Shown here: positions 1 to 4,848 of the stretch, one piece after another | Position numbering within the stretch: position 1 is the first letter of the stretch | How the letters are laid out: the number at the start of each line of letters is the position of its first letter | From: Giesbergeria sp. | GTDB taxonomy: Bacteria; Pseudomonadota; Gammaproteobacteria; Burkholderiales; Burkholderiaceae_C | Assembly (NCBI GenBank): GCA_030690515.1 | Contig: JAUYGP010000439.1 | Location: forward strand, 1-6,509 | Direction: 5' to 3' | DNA: 6,509 nt | Made by a program: the position numbers and the translations under genes | Notes under the pieces: generated by a model | Database searches by the model: none | The model's input: the letters and a program-made list of their open reading frames with translations, nothing else | What the model was told of the DNA's origin: nothing

Positions 1-3
1 CAT
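1..3 (-). other. possible start codon of a minus-strand gene leaving the window
   Basis: The first three bases read CAT, which is ATG on the minus strand. It is preceded on that strand by AGGAG with a 10-base spacing, a plausible ribosome binding site. The codon lies 74 bases beyond the stop of the DUF2798 gene, so a gene running off the left edge could continue the minus-strand operon. Only the start codon is inside the window, so nothing can be said about the product. An ATG at the edge could also be chance. Confidence 0.3.
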
Positions 4-77
4 CTGAGAGGTGCTCCTAATCAGGCATTTTTGCTTCAATAGTCACAGACAGGTCGCAAGGGTCTGCCCAAGGTGCA

Positions 78-305
78 CTAGCCCTGGCGGGTCAGCAAGC
101 CCACGGCTTTGCGCGTGAGCGGGGCCACCACCAGCACCACCGGAAAGGCAATGAGCCATGCCATCAGCCAGGCCGAGGCCCACAGACCGGCAAAGTGGGC
201 TTCGAGCCCAACAGCGCGATAGGTGGAGATGCCGGAGACCAGCAACGACATCAGGCCGGAGAGGATGAGGCCGAACAAGGCAGGGGCAAATTGGGAGGGA
301 AACAT
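78..305 (-). CDS. DUF2798 family small inner-membrane protein
   Basis: This 75-residue protein of unknown function has two hydrophobic segments, about residues 5-25 and 38-62, and should sit in the inner membrane. The second segment carries the DUF2798 pattern of spaced Trp residues followed by AFPVVLVVAPLTRK. The basic tail would face the cytoplasm. I chose the ATG at 305 over an upstream in-frame ATG at 347 because AAAGGAG lies 8 bases before it, and because the longer form would start inside the preceding flavodoxin gene. It is the last gene of a three-gene minus-strand operon, 22 bases after the flavodoxin stop. The family assignment comes from pattern recall. No biochemical role is known to me, and the operon context suggests a stress-linked membrane function only by inference. 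Confidence 0.8.
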   Translation of the reverse strand: MFPSQFAPALFGLILSGLMSLLVSGISTYRAVGLEAHFAGLWASAWLMAWLIAFPVVLVVAPLTRKAVGLLTRQG

Positions 306-327
306 GGTGCGTACTCCTTTGGTGGAT

Positions 328-903
328 TCAAGCTTCGATGGGGGCACACAGACGCTGCAGGTTCAATGCAAAGTTCCTGCCGAACATGCGGGCCGTTTTC
401 ACGTCGCCCGGTGCAAAAGAATCGACGGGCGATGCGTGCCCGGCCTGGGCCATCAGCCCGGACCACGATCCCAGCCGGTTGGCGGCCTCTTCATAAGGCA
501 CCCCGTTGTGCTGCTCAGGCAGGATGGGGTTGCCCGCCCACAGCATTCCGTGCTGCATGCAGAACACGAACATGGATAGCAGCGTGGATTGCTTGTCGCC
601 CGAGGGCAGCGACGACACGGTGAACCCCGCCGCCAGCCGACCCCGCAGTTGCTGGGTGCGCCACAGGCGGCCCGTAGCGTCCATAAAGGTTTTGAAGGGG
701 CCAGAGACGCCGCCCAGGTAGGTGGGCGAGCCGAGAATGAAACCGTCGAATTCGACCAGGGCATCGGGTGCCAAAGCCAGATCCTCGGCCTTGAGCAGAT
801 GGACCTCTATGCCGTCGATCTGCTCGGCACCGCTGCGAATTTGCTGCGCGATGTGTTCTGTGTGCCCGTGGGCGCTGTGGTAAATGATGGCAAGTTTGCC
901 CAT
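328..903 (-). CDS. WrbA-like flavodoxin-fold NAD(P)H:quinone oxidoreductase family protein
   Basis: This 191-residue cytoplasmic protein has a flavodoxin fold and should bind FMN. The N-terminal strand MGKLAIIYHS runs into the phosphate-binding loop HSAHGHT (residues 9-15). The second flavin loop GSPTYLGGVSGPFKTFMD (residues 59-75) is typical of WrbA and related NADPH-dependent FMN reductases, which reduce quinones by two electrons and so avoid semiquinone radicals. The length fits this group. The open frame extends 115 codons upstream, but the ATG at 903 is clearly the start: it has AGGAG with a 10-base gap and begins the fold correctly. It is the middle gene of the operon, 94 bases after the DUF2938 stop and 22 before DUF2798. 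Transcription is probably driven from the MerR-type promoter near 1550. The substrate cannot be read from the sequence. I avoid the symbol wrbA because this divergent clade may have another role. Confidence 0.85.
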   Translation of the reverse strand: MGKLAIIYHSAHGHTEHIAQQIRSGAEQIDGIEVHLLKAEDLALAPDALVEFDGFILGSPTYLGGVSGPFKTFMDATGRLWRTQQLRGRLAAGFTVSSLPSGDKQSTLLSMFVFCMQHGMLWAGNPILPEQHNGVPYEEAANRLGSWSGLMAQAGHASPVDSFAPGDVKTARMFGRNFALNLQRLCAPIEA

Positions 904-997
904 GGTGATAACTCCTGAAAAAGGGATGGACTTCGGGAACAAGGGAGATGCCTGCGGCGCGAAATCCGGAGCGCCGAGGGCGAAGCGGCAGAGGGCC

Positions 998-1492
998 TCA
1001 GAGACCCACCCAGTGCACCAAGGTGGCCGCGAGGTACAGGCCAGCGCCAAACACCGCATGGTTGGCCACGCTGCGCGTGCAGTTCTTGAGCGGCGCCGGT
1101 GTCTTGGCGGCGGCAAAGCCCAGCCCCATGGCGGGCTGCATGACGAAGAGCGGCACGGCCACCGTGCCCACACCAAAGGCGAACGCCGGCACGAGCGTGG
1201 GCGCGCGCAGCCAGCCGGTGCCCAGCAGGCCCACCAGCACCCCGGCAAACACGATGCCGATCAGGTAGTGGCTCAACCAGCCCAGGGCCCGTTCACGCTG
1301 CACCGGCGCCGCCTGCGCCATGGCGGCGTGCCGCCAGCGCCCGTGCAGGCCGTGGCCGACCCAGCGGCCAAGCAGTGCAAAGTTCATCGTGGGTACGCCC
1401 AGGCGCTGCAGCAGCACCAGCCAGGCGTCCAGCACAGCGGTGGCGCCCGTTCCGACGAGCGCGATGGTGACCAAATCATGAAGTGAAGGCAT
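998..1492 (-). CDS. DUF2938 family membrane protein
   Basis: This 164-residue protein has about four hydrophobic segments: residues 5-30, 72-95, 98-118 and 145-162. It matches the DUF2938 pattern as I recall it: GRWVGHGLHGRW near residue 42, PVQRERALGWLSHYLIG near 63, FVMQPAMGLGFAAAKTPAP near 116, and a final VANHAVFGAGLYLAA. It should lie in the inner membrane, and no activity is known to me. Several His, Trp and Arg residues recur in the conserved blocks, which hints at more than a structural role. The ATG at 1492 is preceded by AAAGGAG with a good spacing. It is the first gene of the minus-strand operon and faces the MerR regulator across 86 bases containing a MerR-type promoter, so it is probably the first gene under that control. 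Confidence 0.82.
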   Translation of the reverse strand: MPSLHDLVTIALVGTGATAVLDAWLVLLQRLGVPTMNFALLGRWVGHGLHGRWRHAAMAQAAPVQRERALGWLSHYLIGIVFAGVLVGLLGTGWLRAPTLVPAFAFGVGTVAVPLFVMQPAMGLGFAAAKTPAPLKNCTRSVANHAVFGAGLYLAATLVHWVGL

Positions 1493-1511
1493 CTCGAAAC
1501 TCCTTTTGCAA

Positions 1512-1541
1512 TTGACCGCGGGAGCGGTTTCTGGCTAATAT
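1512..1541 (+). promoter_or_regulatory. predicted sigma70 promoter of the MerR-type regulator gene
   Basis: TTGACC at 1512-1517 and TAATAT at 1536-1541 are separated by 18 bases, an acceptable sigma70 spacing. The predicted transcript would start near 1548, inside the dyad described at 1547-1562. A regulator bound there would therefore block its own transcription, the usual autorepression of MerR-family genes. The -10 box overlaps, on the other strand, the -10 of the divergent operon promoter. Seen by eye; no transcript data. Confidence 0.55.
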
Positions 1542-1567
1542 AAAAGTTCAAGTCAACTTCAAGTCAA
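1537..1567 (-). promoter_or_regulatory. predicted MerR-type promoter (19-bp spacer) of the DUF2938-flavodoxin-DUF2798 operon
   Basis: On the minus strand, TTGACT (1567-1562) and TATATT (1542-1537) are separated by exactly 19 bases. Sigma70 prefers 17. An over-long 19-20 bp spacer with a dyad inside it is the hallmark of promoters activated by MerR-family proteins such as MerR, CueR and SoxR, which underwind the DNA to realign the boxes. The dyad centre lies 7 bases into the spacer, the same offset as in the soxS promoter as I remember it. The boxes and spacing are seen directly. Activation by the adjacent regulator is inferred. Confidence 0.7.
1547..1562. promoter_or_regulatory. predicted operator dyad for the MerR-family regulator
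   Basis: The dyad is TTcAAGT-CA-ACTTcAA: 12 of its 14 arm positions pair, with one mismatched pair in the arms. The AAGT..ACTT core resembles the centre of the SoxR box. It sits inside the spacer of the minus-strand promoter and over the predicted start point of the plus-strand promoter, so one bound dimer could activate the operon and repress its own gene. Confidence 0.6.
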
Positions 1568-1568
1568 G
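1547..1568 (+). repeat. tandem 11-bp direct repeat overlapping the operator
   Basis: TTCAAGTCAA occurs at 1547-1556 and again at 1558-1567, an exact repeat with an 11-base period, about one helical turn. It overlaps both the dyad and the -35 box of the minus-strand promoter. It could be a by-product of the dyad or a second way of positioning protein on one face of the DNA. Confidence 0.6.
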
Positions 1569-1578
1569 AGGTTTTTTG

Positions 1579-2004
1579 ATGGATATTTCAGAGGTCGCCC
1601 GCCTGTCGGGGCTGCAGGCCTCGGCGCTGCGCTACTACGAGAGCAAGGGGCTCATCCACACGCTGGCACGGGACGGCGGGCGGCGCAGGTTTGCACCCGA
1701 GGTGCTGGACCAGCTCGCGCTCATTGCGCTGGGGCAGGCGGCGGGCTTCTCGCTGGACGATATCCGCACCATGTTCACGCCCGACGGCCAGCCCAGTATC
1801 GACCGCGCGCTGCTGTCCGCCAAGGCCGACGAGCTGGACCGCATGGTCAAGCGACTCAAAGCCATGAGCGAGGGCCTGCGCCACGCCGCCGTCTGCCCGG
1901 CGCCCAGCCATGCGGCATGCCCGTCGTTCCAGCGGCTGCTCAAGGCAGCGGCCGTGGGGATGATGGACGCGCCACCGCGGCCGCTGGCTCGGCGCAAGCC
2001 TTGA
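1579..2004 (+). CDS. MerR family transcriptional regulator with a CX7C motif
   Basis: This 141-residue DNA-binding protein starts with a MerR winged helix-turn-helix: DISEVARLSGLQASALRYYE at residues 2-21, then KGLI and the wing RDGGRRRF at 31-38. LALIALGQAAGFSLDDI (46-62) is the second helical element. A long dimerisation helix follows at about 75-102. The C-terminal part holds C106 and C114 as CX7C, in CPAPSHAACPSF, the same spacing as the metal-binding loop of CueR as I recall it. It lacks the four-cysteine iron-sulfur motif of SoxR. The ATG at 1579 is chosen over the adjacent TTG at 1576 because AAGAGG (1566-1571) is then 7 bases away. It is divergent from the DUF2938 operon and shares a dyad-bearing promoter region with it. 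The inducer may be a metal ion, a thiol-reactive compound or a quinone; this is inference. Confidence 0.9.
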   Translation: MDISEVARLSGLQASALRYYESKGLIHTLARDGGRRRFAPEVLDQLALIALGQAAGFSLDDIRTMFTPDGQPSIDRALLSAKADELDRMVKRLKAMSEGLRHAAVCPAPSHAACPSFQRLLKAAAVGMMDAPPRPLARRKP

Positions 2005-2045
2005 ACAAATGCATTACATTTTTAGCGCCATCCGCACACGACCAG

Positions 2046-2065
2046 GAAGCGTTTTAAGCCGCTTC
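2046..2065 (+). repeat. small hairpin just upstream of the DUF924 gene
   Basis: GAAGCG (2046-2051) and CGCTTC (2060-2065) form a 6-bp stem with an 8-base loop, in the 72-base gap between the merR-type gene and DUF924. No T-run follows, so it is not a convincing terminator. It ends 11 bases before the DUF924 start and covers the zone where a ribosome binding site would be expected. It may be incidental. Confidence 0.3.
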
Positions 2066-2076
2066 GAGCCCAACCC

Positions 2077-2634
2077 ATGCAAACCCATCGCCCCGTGAGC
2101 CCCGAAACCGTCCTTCAGTTCTGGTTCGAAGAACTGACGGCCCCGCAGCACTTTGCCAAAGATTCCGTGCTGGACGCTGCCGTTGGCACCCGCTTTGGCG
2201 CCACGCTAGAGGCTGCCACACGGTGCGAGCTGTTTACGTGGCGTGCCACCGCGCCGGGGCGGCTGGCCGAGATTCTGGTGCTGGACCAGTTCTCGCGCAA
2301 TGTGTACCGCAACACACCGCGCGCCTTTGCGCACGACGCCATGGCCCTGGTGCTGGCGCAAGAGCTGGTGGCCAGCGGGCAAGACCGCGGCCTGCCGCCC
2401 GCACAGCGAGCCTTTGCCTACATGCCGTACATGCACAGCGAATCTGGCGTGGTGCATGTGCAGGCAGTGCAACTCTTCTCGCAGCCGGGGCTGGAGGGCA
2501 ACCTGGCTTTCGCGCTGCAGCACCAGGCCATCATCGACCGCTTTGGCCGCTACCCCCACCGCAACGCCGTGCTGGGACGCACTTCCAGCGCGGAAGAACT
2601 GGCGTTTCTGCGCGAGCCAGGGTCTGCGTTCTAA
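2077..2634 (+). CDS. DUF924 family protein
   Basis: This 185-residue soluble protein matches DUF924 over its whole length. Visible blocks are VLQFWFEEL (residues 12-20), KDSVLDAAVGTRF (28-40), GRLAEILVLDQFSRNVYRNTPRAF split over 61-84, YMPYMHSES (115-123), and the C-terminal IIDRFGRYPHRNAVLGR (152-168) with FLREPGSAF at the end. The family is all-helical and TPR-like. No enzymatic role is established that I know of, though the invariant Arg, His and Asp residues suggest a ligand pocket. The ATG at 2077 is the first possible start after an in-frame stop, and there is no strong ribosome binding site. It is followed after 29 bases by DUF2322 on the same strand, so the two may share a transcript. 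The adjacent merR-type gene is 72 bases upstream on the same strand with no clear terminator, so read-through is possible. Confidence 0.88.
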   Translation: MQTHRPVSPETVLQFWFEELTAPQHFAKDSVLDAAVGTRFGATLEAATRCELFTWRATAPGRLAEILVLDQFSRNVYRNTPRAFAHDAMALVLAQELVASGQDRGLPPAQRAFAYMPYMHSESGVVHVQAVQLFSQPGLEGNLAFALQHQAIIDRFGRYPHRNAVLGRTSSAEELAFLREPGSAF

Positions 2635-2663
2635 GCACCTGTTCCATTCACATTGATCGCCCC

Positions 2664-2981
2664 ATGAACTTCGCCGACCGCCTCCAGCAGCTTCCCTCTG
2701 CCACCCACCTTGCCGCCTTGCGCCTGCTGGACGCCGATGGTCAGGTGATTGCCACGATCGAGAACAAGCCCGGCCAGACGGGATCGCTGGCGGTGTATGC
2801 CGCACTGGCGGCGCTGTATGGTGGCAGCATTACGCCCGCCGCCGCCCGCCTGGGGCTGGAGTGGTATGCCGAGCACACGCAGGACGCGCAGGCCCACCCC
2901 GGCAAGCACCCCAACATCGACCGCCTGCGGGCCTGGGCCGAGGGCAGCACGAGCTACCGCACACAGGCCATCGCGGGCTAA
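2664..2981 (+). CDS. DUF2322 family protein
   Basis: This 105-residue small cytoplasmic protein of unknown function matches DUF2322 as I recall it. The N-terminal part MNFADRLQQLPS is followed by LRLLDADGQVIATIENKPG (residues 19-37), a GSLAVYAALAALYG helix (40-53), and the most distinctive block, EWYAEHTQDAQAHPGKHPNIDRL at 66-88. The length is normal for the family. The open frame runs far upstream, but the ATG at 2664 matches the family start. No strong ribosome binding site is visible. The 29-base distance from the DUF924 stop suggests translation from the same message. Its 3' end converges with the SRAP-family gene, with only 18 bases between the stops. No catalytic residues can be named. 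Confidence 0.83.
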   Translation: MNFADRLQQLPSATHLAALRLLDADGQVIATIENKPGQTGSLAVYAALAALYGGSITPAAARLGLEWYAEHTQDAQAHPGKHPNIDRLRAWAEGSTSYRTQAIAG

Positions 2982-2999
2982 GGGCGCCCTGCTCGGCCG

Positions 3000-3737
3000 C
3001 TACTTCTGCACCGGGTTGGCCAAAAGCCAGTTGGCCGGGTAAGCACGCAAAAACTCGCGGGCTTTTTGGGGGTGGGCGGTGAGCCAGGCGTCGTAAGAGC
3101 CTTCGTTCAGCACAGCGGGCATGCGCTTTTCGGTACCGCCGTGCTGGTAGCGGCTCATCAGCGCGTGGCTGTTGGCGTTGACGGTGAGCAGCGTAAAGCT
3201 GGTGATGGTGTCGCCCTCGGCACCGGTCCAGCATTCCCACAGGCCGGCCACGCCCATGGGCTTGCCGTCAACCCGGGCAATGCGCGTGGGCACGGGCTTG
3301 CCACTGCGCAGGTCGTCCACAAAGAAGGCCATCATGGGAACGATGCAGCGCTGCGCGTTGAGCCAGGTGGCGCGGAAGTGGTTGGAGGTGCTGACCGTTT
3401 CCTGCCGCGCATTGACGAGTTTGGTCGAGCGCAACTTGGCATCCGACACCGACTTGACCCACGGCGGCACCAGGCCGAACTGCCCAGTCACCAATTCGCG
3501 CACCGGTTTTACGCGCTCGGGTGGCTCGGCGGGTTCTGTGGTCTCTGATGCGGGTTCTGATGCCAGCTCTGGCGCGGGTTCCAGTACCGGCGCAGGCTCG
3601 GGGCTGTGCATCTTGCGGATAAAGACGCCCGGCCTGCGGGGAAAGAGGTCGTGCGCCACGGGGGTGTCGGGCGCCGCCACGTGGAAGGCGTCGGGGTAGA
3701 GCGTGACGGGGTGCACGCTTTCGTAGTGGGTGGTCAT
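3000..3737 (-). CDS. SRAP/YedK-family protein lacking the catalytic Cys2 (probable pseudoenzyme)
   Basis: This 245-residue protein belongs to the SOS response-associated peptidase (SRAP, YedK/HMCES) family, whose active members crosslink abasic sites in single-stranded DNA through Cys2 after removal of Met1. Family blocks are FGLVPPWVKS (residues 87-96), KLVNARQETV (106-115), FRATWLNAQRCIVPMMAFF (121-139), PMGVAGLWECW (160-170), FTLLTVNANSHALM (181-194) and KRMPAVL (204-210). The start reads MTTHYESV where related proteins, as I recall, read MCNHYE, so Cys2 is Thr. The catalytic Glu expected after FY is Val140. Asn109 and Arg111 of the NAR motif remain, and a His (199) lies near the RMP motif. 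Residues 45-79 form a Pro/Glu/Ala-rich linker, probably disordered. An in-frame stop lies 9 bases before the ATG, so no longer N-terminus restores Cys2. No good ribosome binding site and no LexA-like site is seen. It may still bind DNA without crosslinking. Confidence 0.88.
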   Translation of the reverse strand: MTTHYESVHPVTLYPDAFHVAAPDTPVAHDLFPRRPGVFIRKMHSPEPAPVLEPAPELASEPASETTEPAEPPERVKPVRELVTGQFGLVPPWVKSVSDAKLRSTKLVNARQETVSTSNHFRATWLNAQRCIVPMMAFFVDDLRSGKPVPTRIARVDGKPMGVAGLWECWTGAEGDTITSFTLLTVNANSHALMSRYQHGGTEKRMPAVLNEGSYDAWLTAHPQKAREFLRAYPANWLLANPVQK

Positions 3738-3763
3738 GCGGCCATGCTATCTGATTCGCAAAA

Positions 3764-3820
3764 CTATGATTTTGATAGCTTCTTGCGCTTACCTAGCAAG
3801 CGCCGGATGCACTTTTTACC
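3764..3820 (+). repeat. interspersed hairpin repeat, copy 1
   Basis: The sequence begins CTATGATTTTGATAGCT, then has a hairpin GCGCTT-N7-AAGCGC (3785-3803) and a T5 run at 3813-3817. It aligns with copy 2 at 5511 and with the partial copy at the right edge, all in the same orientation. Over the first 25 bases, copies 1 and 2 agree at 20 positions without gaps. It lies in the 208-base gap between the SRAP and methyltransferase-like genes, 27 bases upstream of the SRAP start. Similar elements are, as I recall, scattered through Comamonadaceae intergenic regions; this needs a search. Confidence 0.65.
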
Positions 3821-3843
3821 AATAATTCAGTCACCCGGCGCTT
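3798..3843. repeat. 9-bp perfect inverted repeat with a 28-base loop
   Basis: AAGCGCCGG (3798-3806) pairs perfectly with CCGGCGCTT (3835-3843). The left arm reuses the right stem of the repeat-copy hairpin (3785-3803), so two alternative foldings compete for the same bases. The rest of this 208-base gap (3844-3945) holds GTGCTCTAGCAC and several GCGAAG words, but no gene or clear promoter that I can support. Confidence 0.5.
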
Positions 3844-3945
3844 ATTCCGTTTCTCAATCAATCGAGTACGCGAAGGCGAAGCGCAGACAGTGCTCTAGCA
3901 CGGCAAGCGAAGCCGACAAAGTAATCGTTTGATTTAGAAATGGAA

Positions 3946-4410
3946 TTACAGCCAGCGCCGCACCTGTGCACAGTAGTCGGTGTAGGGCGCTCCAAAGCGG
4001 GCGGCCAGCACACGCTCTTCGGGCTTGATCTGGTAGCGCGTGATATAGGCCACAAACACCAGTGGCCCCAGCACCGCCCACGGCGAGGCCAGGTACAGCG
4101 CCAGGCCCAGCAATATCAGCACCAGCCCCAGATACATGGGATTGCGCGTGAAGCGGTAGACGCCCGTGGTCACCACGGCTGCAGCCCTGTTGGGCTGCAG
4201 CGGGCTGATGGTGGTCTTGGCCTTGAAGAAGGCCCGCAGGCCCGCCATGTCAAAGCACGCACCCACGCCCGCCAGCACCAGGGCGCCGCCCAGGCGAACG
4301 CCGTAGGGCACATCCAGCACGGGCGGCAACCACACCGCTGCAGCCACCATGGCCCCGGCGACGGTGGCGGCGACCAGGGGTGGCGGAATTTTCAGTTCAA
4401 GCGAAGGCAT
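3946..4410 (-). CDS. isoprenylcysteine carboxyl methyltransferase-like membrane protein
   Basis: This 154-residue inner-membrane protein belongs to the ICMT/phospholipid-methyltransferase-like family. Hydrophobic segments lie at about residues 12-30, 38-56, 92-108 and 110-125. The diagnostic parts are TTGVYRFTRNPMYLGLVLILLG (81-102) and IKPEERVLAARFGAPYTDYCAQVRRWL (128-154), where the Arg-Asn-Pro-x-Tyr and Glu-Glu residues belong to the S-adenosylmethionine site in family members. Bacteria do not make prenylated CAAX proteins, so the substrate is unknown; lipids or small molecules are possible. The ATG at 4410 gives a normal family length. No strong ribosome binding site is visible. It appears to be monocistronic, with the SRAP-family start 208 bases downstream. 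Confidence 0.87.
   Translation of the reverse strand: MPSLELKIPPPLVAATVAGAMVAAAVWLPPVLDVPYGVRLGGALVLAGVGACFDMAGLRAFFKAKTTISPLQPNRAAAVVTTGVYRFTRNPMYLGLVLILLGLALYLASPWAVLGPLVFVAYITRYQIKPEERVLAARFGAPYTDYCAQVRRWL
4178..4201. repeat. 10-bp perfect hairpin inside the methyltransferase-like gene
   Basis: GCTGCAGCCC and GGGCTGCAGC form a perfect 10-bp stem around a TGTT loop. It is immediately preceded by another dyad, CCGTGG-TCA-CCACGG at 4164-4178. Both lie in coding sequence, where the stem encodes LQPNRAAA on the minus strand. The pairing would be very stable in RNA or single-stranded DNA, but could be a by-product of GC-rich codons. Confidence 0.6.
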
Positions 4411-4578
4411 GGCAGAGGTGCGGGCATGGGCAGGCCAGCATCATCACACAGGTCCATGTATACGGACTACCGCTTTGACGGACGGCGACTGGGCACTCTG
4501 TTTTCAATAGCATCCAGCGGGTGAGGCGTCTTTGAAGGTATATCGGTTACCCTCGCCCGATTCACCAAGGAACACTGC

Positions 4579-4827
4579 ATGAAGAAACTCAAAGTCACGA
4601 TTGAACTGGAAATGGCCGTGCCGGAAGACTGGGAGCTGGTTGGCACCTCAGAAGGAACGCCTGTGCTCAAGCTGCCCAATGGCGTGTTCATGGACATTGC
4701 CATCGAACCGCTGTTTGCCAGCAACCCGGAAGATGTGTGGAGCAGTACCGAGGACGAGGATGTGCTCAACGACATCCTGGACATGGTGGAGAGCGAAGCG
4801 GTCACTTACGAGTTCGTCACACACTGA
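4579..4827 (+). CDS. small acidic hypothetical protein
   Basis: I do not recognise this 82-residue protein. It begins MKKLKVTIELEMAVPEDWEL and has a likely beta-strand-rich first half (residues 4-45: VTIELEM, WELV, PVLKLPNGVFMDIAI). An acidic helix-prone second half follows, with EDEDVLNDILDMVESEA at about 58-74. It has 19 Asp or Glu against 4 Lys and no Arg, so it is strongly negative. No signal peptide or membrane segment is present, so it should be cytoplasmic. AAGGAA (4567-4572), 6 bases before the ATG, supports the start. The 168-base upstream gap has no promoter I would defend, though TTGACG occurs at 4475. The stop is 21 bases from the convergent DUF2242 stop. The gene is real on coding style and ribosome binding site. 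A role as an inhibitor, an antitoxin-like partner or a DNA mimic would be speculation. Confidence 0.75.
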   Translation: MKKLKVTIELEMAVPEDWELVGTSEGTPVLKLPNGVFMDIAIEPLFASNPEDVWSSTEDEDVLNDILDMVESEAVTYEFVTH

Positions 4828-4848
4828 GCGCAGCGGCGACGCAGCCTT

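Noticed and set aside
904..1248. N-terminal extension of the flavodoxin-fold frame
   Set aside because: It overlaps the DUF2938 gene on the same strand and is compositionally a shadow. The flavodoxin fold starts at the ATG at 903, which has a good ribosome binding site.
884..1486. A 200-codon open frame on the plus strand
   Set aside because: It lies antisense to the well-supported DUF2938 gene and is rich in Arg, Gly, His and Gln as GC-rich shadow frames are. It has no family motif and no ribosome binding site.
1579..2004. Assignment of the regulator as SoxR
   Set aside because: The dyad resembles a SoxR box, but the protein has only two cysteines, CX7C, not the four-cysteine iron-sulfur cluster motif that SoxR needs.
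2982..2999. A terminator between the convergent DUF2322 and SRAP genes
   Set aside because: The 18 bases contain no stem followed by a T-run on either strand.
3738..3800. A LexA box upstream of the SRAP-family gene
   Set aside because: I looked for CTGT-N8-ACAG and found nothing close, so the SOS-response name of the family is not supported by a visible operator.
4501..4540. A possible degraded fourth repeat copy near TTTTCAATAGCATCCAGCG
   Set aside because: It shares only ATAGC and a loose CAGCG with the repeat family and has no hairpin, so chance similarity is likely.
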